Counted from the stretch's first letter, positions 1 to 11,920 are shown. The stretch: 64,000 nucleotides of DNA from Leptobrachium leishanense (GCA_009667805.1 CM019065.1:157843322-157907321); one strand, 5' to 3'. The notes: generated from the letters alone by a model not told the origin. Numbers and translations: made by a program.

Positions 1-511
1 CTTCACAGTAGGCAAGGTGTTCTTTACTTCATAGGCCTTGTTCTTCCTCCTCCAAACATAGCGTTGATCCATGGGCCCAAACAGTTCTAATTTTGTTTCA
101 TCAGTCCACAGAACACTATCCCCAAAACTTCTGTGGTTTGTCCACATGACTTTGGGCATACTGCAGTCGATTCTTCTTATTCTTTGGAGACAGCAAGGGG
201 GTGCGCCTGGGAGTTCTGGCATGGAGGCCTTCATTACGCAGTGTGCGCCGTATTGTCTGAGCTGAAACTTCAGTACCCACATCTGACAAACCTTTTCTCA
301 GTTCCTCAGCAGTCACACGGGGACTTTTCTTCACTCTACGCTTCACGTAGTGCACAGCAGTCGAAGTCAGCATCTTCTTTCTGCCACGACCAGGTAGCGT
401 TTCAACAGTGCCCTTTGCCTTGAATTTGCCATTGCCCTTCCTGTGAAGAGTAATCACCTCTTCTCTTGTCTTCCTGGACCATTCTCTTGACTTCACCATG
501 TTTGTAACCAC
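1..511 (-). pseudogene. Tc1 transposase fragment, broken
   Basis: The N-terminal part of a Tc1 transposase starts at the ATG complementary to 509-511 ([18 protein letters not shown]) and is read to the window edge. About 20 codons of the paired helix-turn-helix DNA-binding region are missing, since GNG runs straight into KFKAKG, where the other copies have [11 protein letters not shown] and more. An extra C near 121 shifts the frame before the WTDETK catalytic block. The protein cannot be functional. Confidence 0.9.
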
Positions 512-874
512 ACCAGTAAATGTCTAGAAGGAGCTGAGTATCACAGTCATTTTAAAGCTGACTAATTAGTGCTTATTATGCTTTATTGCTGCTCCGTGAC
601 ATCCACAGGTGTTTTCAATACCTGATTGAAAACACTTGAATGAACCTCTGTTCTTCAGAGTGGTAGTCTTTAAGGGGTTGAATAATTGTGTCAATGAAGA
701 ATTCACAAAAGAAACATTTACTACTGTATTACAAAACCAATTGATGTCATTTTAGTTGCATATGGTTCTTTAAAAAGTCCTTGTAGGATTTCATTCTGAA
801 TACAATTACAAATGTACACTAAATTCCCTAAAACCCTTTACAGCATTGGGGGTGAATAATTTTGAACACAACTG
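1..874 (-). mobile_element. Tc1-like DNA transposon, copy 1, cut by window start
   Basis: The right part of a Tc1/mariner element lies on the minus strand. Its outer end (about 848-874) reads as the inverted terminal repeat shared with three other copies in this window and is followed by the TA target dinucleotide at 875-876. The rest of the element lies before base 1. Compared with the copy at 51179-52768 it carries a deletion inside the transposase and a terminal-repeat base loss. Confidence 0.93.
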
Positions 875-996
875 TAGTTGCAAATGGATAATGGCTCCTA
901 CAGAATTTATCTGTTCATAAGGTGTGTGGTAGGTCGACCAAGTTTCTCCTCAGGCAAGAGGATAGGTCAAAAATTTAAACTTAATTTAATTTAAAT

Positions 997-1320
997 TTAA
1001 ACGCTCCCTAAAGACCCTTCTGTTTAGGGAAGCCTACCACCTGTCTTCCTAACAAGACATCCGAGCGACCCAAAAACAGTCCTCACCTCTCCCTGCATTA
1101 ACTCATCACTGCAGTCTCCCCCTCCTGTTTCTAATCCCCTCACCCATCTAGATTGTAAATTACCACGGGAATAGGGTCCTCATATCCTCATGTATCTGCT
1201 GGCAGGAATACTGACCTGTCTCCTGTATGTATTGTAGAATTGTCCTGTCTTCACCCAATGCACCTTGGACAGCACTGCAGAATGTGTTGGCGCTTAATAA
1301 ATAATAATAAAATAAAATAT
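997..1320 (+). repeat. L2-type LINE 3' end fragment
   Basis: The fragment opens with the end of a degenerate LINE ORF2 (sense of FKRSLKTLLFREAYH, as in the better copy at 30360-30715). It continues with a 3' untranslated segment containing an acgggaatagggtcctcat block and ends in GTTGGCGCTTAATAAATAATAATAA. Three other copies of the same tail occur in the window, in both orientations. The L2 clade assignment rests on my memory of the ORF2 C-terminus and the ATAA-type tail. Confidence 0.65.
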
Positions 1321-2383
1321 AATATGCTTTATTTGCATATGGGCCTTACAGCAGGCATATAACAAAACAAAGGCAATAACAAATAAAACTCCTACTCCTT
1401 TTAGGAGACTAACTCACAAGTATTTCCCTTACTGTCGCAATGATCAGCTACCCTGATTCCAGCGGTATCAACAGTTCAAAACATAAACTGTTGTTTTAAA
1501 CAAATTCACAGTTCAGATCTTGCTGCCTCCCTGGCAGGCTTCCAGTGTCTCTCATTAGCACACCCCTCTCAGGTGAGAGACTAATCTCCTTCAGAGGGAT
1601 TTTAGCATACCTGGTTTTAACTCCATGGGCGCTGCGGCTATGCAGGGTATACTGAATGTTCCATCCTGTTGCTAATATAGCAGTGTTCATGTACTCTACC
1701 ACAGGTGCTAGTAACAGCTTGGTTGGCATCAGTCAGGTGGTGACTGGTGAGCATTTATTTTTCTTTTTCAAACTCAATATGTTATTGCACATCCTTTTGA
1801 AACTGTAGTATAGCATTAAGTAGGTTATGCATTAAACGAATACAACAGGGTTAATATGGAAGGTGTTGAACAATAACCCAATCTGTACCTCTCCTTCCAT
1901 TTTAGCCTTTTAATTTCATTAATTATTTACGTGGTATCTAATGCTGAGGTACCCCTGAACTCCTCTGCAGGAGATATGCTGTTGCTTCCTGCAAGCTGCA
2001 ACAAGTCATATAACTGCGGGTGGGCCTGGAAGTTCAAACGAGCATCCAGCCAATACAATCGGGGGAATCTAGTTCCAAAAGGTTCCGAACCTAGGAAGCC
2101 TGCACCCGGTACTCAGTTTCTGGGCTTAATTTAGCCCCCTACCCTCAGAGTGATGGAACAGCACTCAGGAAGATTGGAGAGGGATCTCGAGCAGTGTGAC
2201 AACTCAAATAAGATTGAGTGGTCACAGTGCATAGAATGTAATTTTAAATCTTTACAAATAATAGCTCAAGACTGAGATGGAGCTCTGGTTCGCAGATGGG
2301 GCAAGATTTCAATTTCTAGTACATAAGCGCACATAGATCTCAATTGTTGCAATTAGTAATAAATAATAGTAACTGGTGTATAT
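1321..2383. other. No recognisable feature
   Basis: AT-rich sequence with short open frames that show no codon structure or known motif. I see no gene, terminal repeat or tandem array here. Confidence 0.5.
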
Positions 2384-2440
2384 TTCTATTATCATTATCA
2401 TTTATATAGCGCCAAACTGTTTCCGAAGTGCTTATAACAA
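2384..2440 (-). repeat. Reverse-oriented LINE/SINE 3' tail remnant
   Basis: The stretch reads ATTATCATTTATATAGCGCC followed by an AACTGTTTCCGAAGTGC block. This is the reverse complement of the GCGCTGCGGAA...GTTGGCGCTTTATAAAT tail seen at 30660-30715 and 1290-1320. Confidence 0.45.
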
Positions 2441-2875
2441 ACAAAAGCAAAGTTATTTACTGACAATTAAAACCAGTTTACTTTAAAAAAAAGTAAAATA
2501 CATACATGAAAATACCATATTACATTACACTGTATAAAAGCAGTACATATGGCAAAGTTGTTATTCAGATGATTAGGTGTACACAAGGGTGTGCCCTAAT
2601 GTGGGGGGAAGTGGTTCTCATTCACCTCCTACATTGACATTTTAGATGTCCCTTATCTGTTTCATGATGAATAGCAAAAAACTAACTGTATGTCTGATTG
2701 GCTTATTTCTGATTAAAAATGTGCATTTTGGGCAAAATCCTCTACACACAAGTTTTCAAACATTAATTTTGTATGGGTGCAGTGGCGTCCTTGGGGGGTG
2801 GGGTTCGGGGGCGGTCCGCACCGGGTGACACCACCCCCTAGGGTGACACACTAACAAAACAATTTTTTTATTTTT

Positions 2876-2950
2876 ATTTTTACAAAATATTTTACCAGGA
2901 AGGACATTGAGATTTCACAAATTTTCAAGTATGTCTTGGGTAGGCAAGGC
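2876..2950 (+). repeat. Dispersed repeat, TTTTACCAGGAAGG family, copy 1
   Basis: This matches ATTTTACCAGGAAGGA-CATTGAGATTTC...TTTTCAAGTATGTC, also present at 4264-4345, 25530-25735, 30170-30255 (reverse) and 46333-46400. I do not recognise the family. Confidence 0.6.
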
Positions 2951-2995
2951 CTGGGCTGGCACTTTCTAGGGGAGGCAAAAAAAAAACCACTAAAG

Positions 2996-4005
2996 GGGTT
3001 ACTCACAGAGCACCGAAATGACGCCAACTTTTTGGTGTTCTGTTGTTCCCCGCACTTCGGGGAATCAAATTTCCCCACCCTGCAGTGAATTAACCACTGA
3101 AGTGCAGGGAGTCAGCCACCGAATGCCGCTGCCGTAAACCCATGGCCTGCTGTTTTCAAAAAACTACTGAACAAAAATGTCTGGAATTTACATATAAGGT
3201 CCTATGATTGATAATAAAAAGGTATGTTACAGAAAAAAGAAAAACCGCTATTAAAAAACAGGAAAAAAAAATTGCTGAAAAAATTCAGACAATGACTAAA
3301 GGATACAAAAAAAATCAATAAAGAAAGAGAATTTTTACTGTAGATTAAAATAATAAATGGTTGATTAGATATTGCATTAGGCTAGGGTCAGACTAATGCA
3401 GTATTAACGTGCGTTTAGCAGCACTAAATCACGGCCGTGCTAGCAGCAAATGACGTCCAATGCTGGGCAGCATACGAAGAACGGCTGCACAAAAGTGCGG
3501 CTGCGCAACGCAAGTGGCAAACGAACGCATTTTTGCAAGAATGTGATACCGCTAGTACGGACATACAGAGTGCGCTGCGTCCACTAGCGGCGTGTGTGTG
3601 TAATTAGGAGACGTCAGACGCTGCTCATGTCCGGCCAACATAACGTCCAGACACAAAGAGTGTTTTATTGATGATCCGTACAAAATCATGGACGAAAATG
3701 CGCATCGTATGACCGCTATCGCGTATTCCGTGAAAAAATACGTTCATTCGTTCGAACGCACTTTTTCACGGACAACGCGAAAAATGCGTTAGTCTGACCC
3801 TAGCCTAAAAGCGGGAATATTTTTAACATTGAAACCTATGGGGTCCGTCTGAATAAACCTGCTGAATGGAACCACCGAACATCAGGGCATTTCACTGACA
3901 TTTCTCTGCTGTTCAGTGTTCTCTGAATAGATTAACCATTACTTCTCTATGGGTATTTCCCCTCCCTTTGAACAGCACCGTACTTGCTGGCAGTTCGCCA
4001 TAATT
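2996..4005. repeat. GGGGTTATTCA-family MITE-like repeat, copy 1, interrupted
   Basis: It starts GGGGTTACTCACAGAGCACCG and later has the blocks TGCAGTGAATT, AACCTATGGGG, CATTTCACTGACATTT and CTCTGAATAGATTAACC. These recur in the same order at 14228-14597, 37024-37590 and 48716-49285. It is split by the 432-bp MITE at 3377-3808. The right boundary is approximate. Confidence 0.5.
3377..3808. mobile_element. 432-bp MITE with 24-bp terminal inverted repeats, copy 1
   Basis: The left end TTAGGCTAGGGTCAGACTAA and the reverse complement of the right end are identical over 20 bases, and 23 of 24 bases match in all. The interior has no open frame of note and is rich in CG and GCG motifs. Two diverged relatives lie at 15635-16086 and 47972-48400. 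The superfamily is not assigned. Confidence 0.8.
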
Positions 4006-4263
4006 TATGTGTGAGTATATCACAGAGCTTCAGTGGTGTACTTAAGGGAAGGGAGGGCCACCCCAGGTGATTATTGGGGTGTCTTTAGGGGTACTAGGAG
4101 GTGCCACTGTCACTGTGTGTCTGCTTTGAGCGGTGTTCTCAAACAATGAGCAATGGAGCAGGGCGTTTGCATTAGGAGAATAAAAATCCTCCTATCCTCC
4201 CTCCATAGCTCCTCTCTGCCCCACAGAAGCTCTAGGAGAGGGGAGGGGATGCAATTTTTTTTT

Positions 4264-4345
4264 TGAGAAAGGATTTTACCAGGAAGGATACATTGATATT
4301 TCTCTCATTTTCAAGTATGTTCTGGCTGGCGAGTATGTACCGTTA
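4264..4345 (+). repeat. Dispersed repeat, TTTTACCAGGAAGG family, copy 2
   Basis: It reads GAGAAAGGATTTTACCAGGA then TTCAAGTATGTTCTGG and GTACCGTTAGGTGTCTTG. It shares the longer consensus with the copy at 25530-25735 and stops where that copy continues. Confidence 0.65.
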
Positions 4346-4832
4346 GGTGTCTTGTGTGCAGAGAGAGAAGATGACAGTAAACGGCAGGTAAAGGGGGGGT
4401 ATCAGCAGAATATGAAGCCTTGTCTGCTTACTGCTGTTTAAAGTGGACCTTTCCTTAACCAGCACTGCAGTGATTAGAAATTTGTCACTGAGCTGCCTGG
4501 CTCCTGATGAGGTCCTGCATAGAGGGGGCCCAGGCTGCATTCACTGCATCACCGGGGAATAGGCAGCCAAGGGTAAACAGGGACAGGGAAGAGGGAGTCT
4601 TAAAAACTGGAATAGTAAAGAAAAAAGACCATAGCAGCATCTCATACCTGCAAACCACACACCCATTCTCTGCTCAGCAATAGGGATGAGCCGAACGCCC
4701 CTGTGTTCGGTTCAACTTCGAACTCGAACAATTTCAAAAGTTCGAGTTCGAACTCGAACACGATCCGAACTCAATGTAAGTTAATGGGACCCGAACGTTC
4801 GAATTTTAGAGTGCCCTCCAAAAGGGCATATA

Positions 4833-6450
4833 CAGTTGTGTTCAAAATTATTCAACCCCCAAAGCTGTAAAGGGTTTTAGGGAATTTAGTGTACATTTGT
4901 AATTGTATTCAGAATGAAATCCTACAAGGACTTTTTAAAGAACCATATGCAACTAAAATGACATCAATTGGTTTTGTAATACAGTAGTAAATGTTTCTTT
5001 TGTGAATTCTTCATTGACACAATTATTCAACCCCTTAAAGACTACCACTCTGAAGAACAGAGGTTCATTCAAGTGTTTTCAATCAGGTATTGAAAACACC
5101 TGTGGATGTCACGGAGCAGCAATAAAGCATAATAAGCACCAATTACGCAGCTTTAAAATGACTGTGATACTCAGATCCTTCTAGACATTTACTGGTGTGG
5201 TTACAAACATGGTGAAGTCAAGAGAATGGTCCAGGAAGACAAGAGAAGAGGCGATTACTCTTCACAGGAAGGGCAATGGCTATAAGAAGATTGCAAAGAT
5301 GTTAAACATACCAAGAGAGACCGTAGGAAGCATCATTCGCAAATTCAAGGCAAAGGGCACTGTTGAAACGCTACCTGGTCGTGGCAGAAAGAAGATGCTG
5401 ACTTCAACTGCTGTGCGCTACCTGAAGCGTAGAGTGGAGAAAAGTCCCCGTGTGACTGCTGAGGAACTGAGAAAAGATTTGTCAGATGTGGGTACTGAAG
5501 TTTCAGCTCAGACAATACGGCGCACACTGCGTAATGAAGGCCTCCATGCCAGAACTCCCAGGCGCACCCCTTGCTGTCGCCAAAGAATAAGAAGAGTCGA
5601 CTGCAGTATGCCAAAAGTCATGTGGACAAACCACAGAAGTTTTGGGGATAGTGTTCTGTGGACTGATGAAACAAAATTAGAACTGTTTGGGCCCATGGAT
5701 CAACGCTATGTTTGGAGGAGGAAGAACAAGGCCTATGAAGAAAAGAACACCTTGCCTACTGTGAAGCATGGCGGGGGGGTCAATTATGCTTTGGGGCTGT
5801 TTTGCTTGTGCAGGTACAGGGAAGCTTCAGCGTGTGCAAGGTACCATGAATTCTCTTCAGTACCAGGAGATATTGGATGACAATGTGATGCAGTCTGTCA
5901 CAAACCTGAGGCTTGGGAGACGTTGGACCTTTCAACAGGACAATGATCCCAAGCATACCTCCAAGTCCACTAGAGCATGGTTGCAGATTAAAGGCTGGAA
6001 CATTTTGGAGTGTCCATCGCAGTCACCTGACTTAAATCTGATTGAGAACCTCTGGTGGGACTTAAAGAAAGCAGTTGCAGTGCGCAAGCCTAAGAATGTG
6101 ACTGAACTGGAGGCTTTTGCCCATGACGAATGGGCGAAGATACCCGTAGATCGCTGCAAGACACTTGTGTCAAGCTATGCTTCACGTTTTAAAGCTGTTA
6201 TAACTGTAAAAGGATGTTGTACTAAGTACTAAGATTGAATGTCACTTGGGGGTTAAATAAAACTGATAATGATGTGAGCACAGAAAAGACATTTGTGGTT
6301 ATTTCATTATAAATGTTATGTTATATTTGTCTGACCTACACGTGCCTCTTTGATTTAATTGTAAGCAAGATGACTGAATGATCAAAATCAATGTCAAACT
6401 GGCCAAAACACTCAATTTCAGTGGGGGTTGAATAATTTTGAACACAACTG
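4833..6450 (+). mobile_element. Tc1-like DNA transposon, copy 2, complete ends
   Basis: The element is 1618 bp with inverted terminal repeats (CAGTTGTGTTCAAAATTATT at the left, its complement at the right) and TA on both sides (4831-4832, 6451-6452). The related copy of the host repeat at 49734-49745 reads GGGCATATATGCTAG with no insertion, which confirms the site. Confidence 0.96.
5197..6232 (+). pseudogene. Tc1 (DD34E) transposase, frame-broken
   Basis: The transposase would bind the terminal repeats and catalyse cut-and-paste transposition. The N-terminus has the paired helix-turn-helix region ([20 protein letters not shown]) and a GRGRKK AT-hook-like stretch. The catalytic region has [14 protein letters not shown] and [11 protein letters not shown], so the DD34E triad is present. 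Against the copy at 51397-52404 there are three single-base changes in homopolymers: a missing C near 5569, an extra G near 5645 that restores the frame, and an extra G near 5775 that breaks it. The C-terminal part reads in the other frame to the stop at 6232. Confidence 0.93.
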
Positions 6451-7465
6451 TATGCTAGATATTTGCCATAAAAGGTGTATGGGGGTCTGGGTAGTGCCCT
6501 GGGGGACAGGAAACTAGGACAAAAAGTGAGTTTTCCATGAAATAACGAATAAAAACGAAAAATTCCTTCAAATATCGTGCCTAGGAGGTCCCCTTAACCT
6601 GCCCGTGAAGTGGCGGATTTGTAGGATGTATAGAAACATTTAAAAACAAAAAAATGACATTTCAAATGACGGTAAATGGTTTTCCTTTAATCTATTCATA
6701 AACAACTGCTTGGGGCGGCAGCCTGTATGAAAAGAGACGATTCAGGACACACAGAACAAGTTTAGTGATTTTTTGTGCTAAATTATGGCGAAACTTATGC
6801 AGGCTTCGGATGAAAGTAACTATAGGTGCTTTAAAATTGGGCCTTTAGTGTCGGCAACAGTGCCGTCACACCGTAACCGCTCTGTGGTATTGTGGAAGAG
6901 TGCAGTCGTGGACCCTGCGGTCCAATATTAAAATGAAATGAATCTGGTATAGGCATCAGTGGCAGAGCACCCAAATATTGTGCCTTTGGTGGCAGCAAGT
7001 GCTTTTTCACTGAAACACACTGTCCCTGATAGCCTGGCAGTGCCAACACAGATTCTAATTCCCAGAAATCTCCTACAACGTCACTGATACACCCTGACAG
7101 AACAATCTCCTCTCCTCTCTGATTCACTCCTGCAAACACACACGCTGGGGCTGCAGGCAGGGAAGCCTTATATAGTGTGCTGTGGGACTTAGCTCTGTGA
7201 GCCCATGTTTGGGCAAAATTTGCCCAATCAGGACTCTGAGCCGTGATTGGCATAGTCTTGCACCTGTCTTGCACCTGACCTGTGGTCAGGTGCAAGGCTG
7301 TAGCCAATTACAAGCTTCAGGCCAGTGGAAAAGTGCATTGTGGTGCATTGTGGGCGAACATGTGGGGAACAAGCGGAAATGACCGGAGTTCGCCGAACAG
7401 CCAAACGGGCGATGTTCGAATCGAACTCCGAAGAGATCCGAACTGAACGCTCATTCCTACTCAGC

Positions 7466-7795
7466 AACTCCAACCCACAAAACCAGCCACCCAGCACACA
7501 CACACACAGCTCCAATCCACAAAACCAGCCACCCAGCACGCACACACAAACACACAACTCCAATCCACAAAACCAGCCACCCAGCACACAGACATACAAC
7601 TCCAATCCACAAAACCAGCCACCCCCACACACACAACTCCCATCATACAAAACCAGCCACCCACACAACTCCCATCACACAAAACCAGCCACCCACACAC
7701 ACACACACAACCAGCCACCAACACACAACTCCTATCATACAAAACCAGCCACCCCAACACACACAACTCTCATCAACAAAACCAGCCACATCTGA
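7466..7795. repeat. Minisatellite, CAACTCC-AAAACCAGCCACCCA type
   Basis: Irregular tandem units of about 25-50 bp contain CACAAAACCAGCCACC, with CA-dinucleotide runs between units. The open frames across it are repeat artefacts. It lies directly beside the hAT target site at 7461. Confidence 0.85.
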
Positions 7796-8113
7796 ACTTT
7801 TGTTCATAGCATGAGGATGGATATGTTGTGAGTTTGCAAAATCACTTAAAAATAACAATTATTCAAAAAGAATCTACACACTCGCCTCTTATTGCACAGC
7901 ACAGAGGACGCATGATCCACCATCGGCAGATTCATAATATATCATTATTATATGTATACGTCATGTCCTGCCAGAATGCCATAACTTAAAATATTTTTGA
8001 AAAAAAGTGCGTTTGATTTATAATTTTTTTTTTACATTTTAAAGTTGGGGGGGGTGCCAAATATAGGAACCGCACCGGGTGCCAAATGTTCTAGGTATAC
8101 CCCTGTCTGGGTG

Positions 8114-8878
8114 CACACCCTAATGTAACAGGCTGTGCATGCCAGTGTTCAGATGGGTAACATTCAGAGTCATAGCAAGGTTGGTATCATGGTAGCACAG
8201 GAGGTAAGACCCACACATACAGAAATCGTACAGTAAACCAATTACCGGGCCTTATAATGGCCAGGCAAAAGTAGCTAACTATGGAATACACAGAGAAACA
8301 GAGTATAAATTGAGATCAGAAAATCAGAGGTTGAGAAAGAGAGGGGTAGCCATACAGACTGCCAAGCACATCCCACACTGGACTCTGGCTCTTACTGACG
8401 GTGTCAGAGAACACCGGTGGTCAGCTCACAGGTCATCAGAGATCACCAGTGTTCGAGCTGTGAGCGCCAGAGTCCAGCATGGAAGATGTTTTGTGATCTG
8501 CTCTTGAAGCACAGATCATATTGCAGACCCCACAGCTACAATGACCACCTGGGATGTAGGGGGACTGCAGACCAAATGAAGTGGCCCAGTGTACCATCAC
8601 TGGACCAGACCTACCTCTCTTCATCTGCCAGTGAACCACAGAGGTTCAAGTTTTTATATGGCTAATGTTAAAAAAGTTAATAAGCAGTGGACGTAAAGCT
8701 AGATGGGTGCCGTCTCACCCCCCACACTAATTATATAGGCTCCTTTTCTCAGCTGCTGCCCTTCTCTCTCGGTTTAACCTTATCATGCGTAAGCTCTTGG
8801 TCTATCATCATGCAGAGTCTGCTACATTCTCTCTGGTAATTATCTCCACACTCCCCCTGCTCCATTCATATTTCACTT
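8114..8878. other. No recognisable feature
   Basis: Unique-looking sequence between the hAT composite and the LTR element. Short open frames lack conserved motifs. The last bases (8874-8878, CACTT) are the target duplication of the LTR element. Confidence 0.5.
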
Positions 8879-9960
8879 TGTCACGGGATGGCCCAGCACC
8901 CTCAGCCAGGGGCGGCGCGCAGTGACAGTGGTGACATGGACACTTGGGTGTGGTGGCACGCACCCCGTTTTACCAGTATTTTTGTTTAGAGGTGACATTG
9001 TGTGGTGTAGTAAAGTGTTCCCCGTTGGTTTATGGTGTAATGTAATTTCCCCTGTGTTTGCCTTGCTCGCCGCCATTTTCCGATCCTTGTGGCGCAGTGG
9101 AATTTCGATTCGGAAAATGGCCGATTCGAACCATCCGGTTCGAATCGTAAAATGGCCGATTCGGACCATCCGGTCCGAATTGGCGACTCCCTGAAGGCTA
9201 AGGGCCAATGGGTCCTGGGAGGGCGGGCAAGGAGCCCATTGTATTCTAATTATGAGAAGAAGTAATAAAAGCCTGTACTGTAAACAATAAAGGCAGATTC
9301 TGCAGTGCATTCAGCTTTGACTGGTGTGTCTTTATTTCCACCGTATTTTCGTATCTGAGAGTCCCCCGCGATCTCAGAGTACGGTGTCCATTCAGGTACG
9401 AACCGAAGCGAGCGCTCTGTGCCTGCATCGTGTAGCAGGGCAGAGGCGCAGCGCATGAAGATTCGGTTCTCAGAGAAACGGAGATCCGAACCGAAGGGCG
9501 CGGCCGCGTACCGCGCTTCGGTATTGCGAGGGATTGCGGTGCGATCCGAATCCCTCGCCCATCCCGACAGATCCGAAGATTCATCCAGCCTCGATCCGAT
9601 TCGAAGAGTCGTACACCGAGATTCGAAAAGTTACCCGCACCGCGATCGGAAACGTTTCCCGCAAGATCCGAAACGTTTCCCACATCCGATATTCCTCCGC
9701 GGCAGATCCGAACTCCACAGACGTCCCACACCCGCAAGGTCAGTGAACCAGCTGCTCGGGACGCTGAGTGCTGTATGGCTCAGTGGTCGGGCTGGTTCTA
9801 GGCAGGGGTCCCCTCCACCGCCCGCTAACCCTTCCCCAGGGTCACGCCAGGCCGCACGAGACGCCGAGTGCGCGTCACTCGGTAGTCGGGCCAGCGGTAA
9901 GCGAAGGGGTCACGCAGATTGAGCACACCCGCAGGCGGAACAACATCCCATTCCGTCATA
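8879..9960 (+). repeat. 5' LTR of the gag-only element
   Basis: It begins TGTCACGGGATGG and ends CCGTCATA. It contains two AATAAA-type signals (about 9262-9290), TTATTTCC, and in the U3-like part two hairpin-forming palindromes with the same CATCCG loop (9122-9147 and 9159-9180). Confidence 0.93.
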
Positions 9961-9961
9961 C

Positions 9962-9979
9962 TGGTGGCAGCGGTGGGAT
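9962..9979 (+). promoter_or_regulatory. Primer binding site, tRNA-Leu type
   Basis: TGGTGGCAGCGGTGGGAT lies one base after the 5' LTR. From memory it complements the 3' end of vertebrate tRNA-Leu (CCACCGCTGCCACCA), giving a standard tRNA-primed replication start. Confidence 0.75.
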
Positions 9980-10011
9980 CGCTCTCTGCAGACCCCTGGG
10001 AGACCTACGCC

Positions 10012-11920
10012 ATGGCGGTGTACACCCCCTACAACCGGGACACCCTGCGTGGGATGTTGGAGAACCGGGGAGGAACGCCGGGTAACAAGAAAAGGAAGAC
10101 CCTGATCAAGGAGCTGACCAGGATGGATCAGGACGAGGCGACGACGCCCGTCCCCAGCCCTGTCCACGCAGAGGTGGAGGAAGGCGCTGACCTCAGAGAG
10201 GTGCGGCGTCGGATCGCACTGCTTGGAGATGCCCCGACGACAGAGGACCGATGTAAGGTGATTCGGGAGTTCTACCGGGAAGTTGAGCTGGAGAAGGAAC
10301 GCCAGCACCAGCTGCGGTTGGCAGAGCTCCGCGGAGCAGAAACTGAGTACAATGACCCCGAACCCTACCCCGTGGAACCCTGGGTCGAGACTCACAGCTC
10401 GTCTGGAGCTTCACCCGGGGAATCCACAACCCCCAGTGACGACGCTTGCGGGACTCTCAGCTCGTCTGGAGCCTGTACTGAGGACATCACTCATCCCAGC
10501 GACCCTCGGATGGAGACTCACAGCTCGCCTGGAGCTGCATCTGAGGACGCCATATTCCCCATTGAGGAGCGGTGCTCCTGTGCCGGCACCTTCGCAGACA
10601 TGAAGGTCGTGCTGGCAAGAAGGCTGCAGGAGGGTCCAGAGCGGGACCAGGGGTCCACAGAGGAACTGTGGTACGAGGCCCTGGGAGCCATGATGTGGAC
10701 ATTCCTTCCGACGCTGACGTCTATCGGGAGCAGTACGCTGTGCGGGCAGCGTTCCTGCAGGGCCGGGCCCCAGAAGAGTGGGAGGCCGAGCTCTGGAGTC
10801 TGGTGCAGGAGGAGGTCGCACTGGACGCCGCGTACCGCGCGCTCCGGTGGCTAACCGCCGCTCCGGCAGTACGCCGTTGGGAGGCAGTTCCGTTGCAGGG
10901 CCTCGCTACGGAGGCACAGGACTGCTCTACGCGAGCATGGCCGCCGACCCCGATTTTGGAGAGGAGACCGAGGAACGGATGGAGGACATCCTGGAGCGAC
11001 GGGAACTGGAGATCCCGTCAGACAGCAGGGACTCAGTGTTTGAGGAGCTGGAGTCCCTAGCCGAGCGAGTGGGAGCTCGAGGTGGCTTATCGAAGACTGT
11101 TGGACGGCGTTCCGCAGTCGAGCCTGAGCTCCCCGTGGTGGGACGGTGTCGACGGAGGAAGTCGACAGTCCCCAAGTTTGGGACCTATGGGAAGCCGAGG
11201 CGGACTCATGGGTGCCCGTGGGGGGGTCGTCTGAGGAAGTTACCCCCTCACCCCGCAAGAGGACAGGGTGGCCGAGGCCACGGGTCCAGCGGGGGAGGAG
11301 ACGGATGGTCTCCCGGGATGGGTTGTGCGCAACCGTCGATTGCCCCGGGGGGTGAAGTGACCATCCTTCCCCAAGGAGATCTCCAACCAGCAGAAGAGCT
11401 GGCTACGGGGCAGAGTGCTGCTGGCCTCTGCCCACTGCCCAAAGTCTGCCAGGAGGGGCAGACAGATGGTTCCCCCGGGATGGGTTGTGCGCAACCCTTG
11501 GTTGTCCCGGGGGGTGAAGCAGCCATCCTTCTCCAAGGAGATCTCTCGCCAGTAGAAGAGCTGGCTACGGGGCAGAGCGCCGCTGGCCTCTGCCCACTAC
11601 TCAAAGTCGGCCCAGAGGAGCAGACGGATGGTTCCCCCGGGACGGGTTGTGCGCAACCATTGATTGCCCCGGGGGGTGAAGAAACCATCCTCCCGCAGGG
11701 AGATCCTCGCCCAGCTGACGAGCTGGCCACGGGGCAGAGCGCCGCTGGCCTCTGCCCATCCCTCTCAGTTTGCCTCGAGGGGCAGCGCGAGGATGACCCT
11801 GTACGACTGCCACGGCAGCGATCCAGTCCCCTCGTCGGCGGCCAGGGAGAGCAGCCGGGTTTGACCCCGTTTGTCCTCCGGTTGCCGTTTCCGTACTCGG
11901 CCAACCAGCAGAAGAGCTGA
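10012..11920 (+). pseudogene. Gag-like protein of the non-autonomous LTR element, frame-shifted
   Basis: The first frame starts at the ATG at 10012 (MAVYTPYNRDTLRGMLENRG) and is open to 10854. It is charged and rich in glutamate (EFYREVELEKERQHQLRLAE), which suggests a coiled coil or capsid-like helices, followed by repeats of the type ETHSSSGAS. From about 10690 the plausible coding moves to a second frame (YREQYAVRAAFLQGRAPEEWE) and from about 10860 to a third, which is open to 11920 and carries 54-residue repeats. No zinc knuckle or enzyme motif is visible. The assignment as Gag rests on position and composition, not on a recognised domain. The breaks may be real or assembly errors. Confidence 0.5.

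Larger units (their letters stand above)
4681..7460. mobile_element. Non-autonomous hAT element with perfect 8-bp target duplication, split by Tc1
   Basis: The left terminus is TAGGGATGAGCCGAACG (4681). The right terminus ends GCTCATTCCTA (7460), whose reverse complement is TAGGAATGAGC. Both sides carry CTCAGCAA (4673-4680 and 7461-7468), an exact 8-bp duplication. Both subterminal regions are rich in TTCGAA and CGAAC motifs. Without the Tc1 copy it is about 1.16 kb with no transposase. A second copy of its left part lies at 49614-49825 and shows the site without the Tc1. Confidence 0.85.
2780..8105. mobile_element. hAT-like element carrying nested insertions
   Basis: The left end CAGTGGCGTCCTTGG (2780) and the reverse complement of the right end, CAGGGGTATACCTAG (ending 8105), are imperfect terminal inverted repeats of the CAGNGGCGTA class common in vertebrate hAT elements. 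They are flanked by TATGGGTG (2772-2779) and TCTGGGTG (8106-8113), a 7-of-8 target duplication, and hAT elements make 8-bp duplications. A CCGCACCGGGTG block lies near both ends. Its 5.3 kb is mostly later insertions: MITEs, a second hAT with a Tc1, and a minisatellite. No transposase is seen. Confidence 0.6.
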
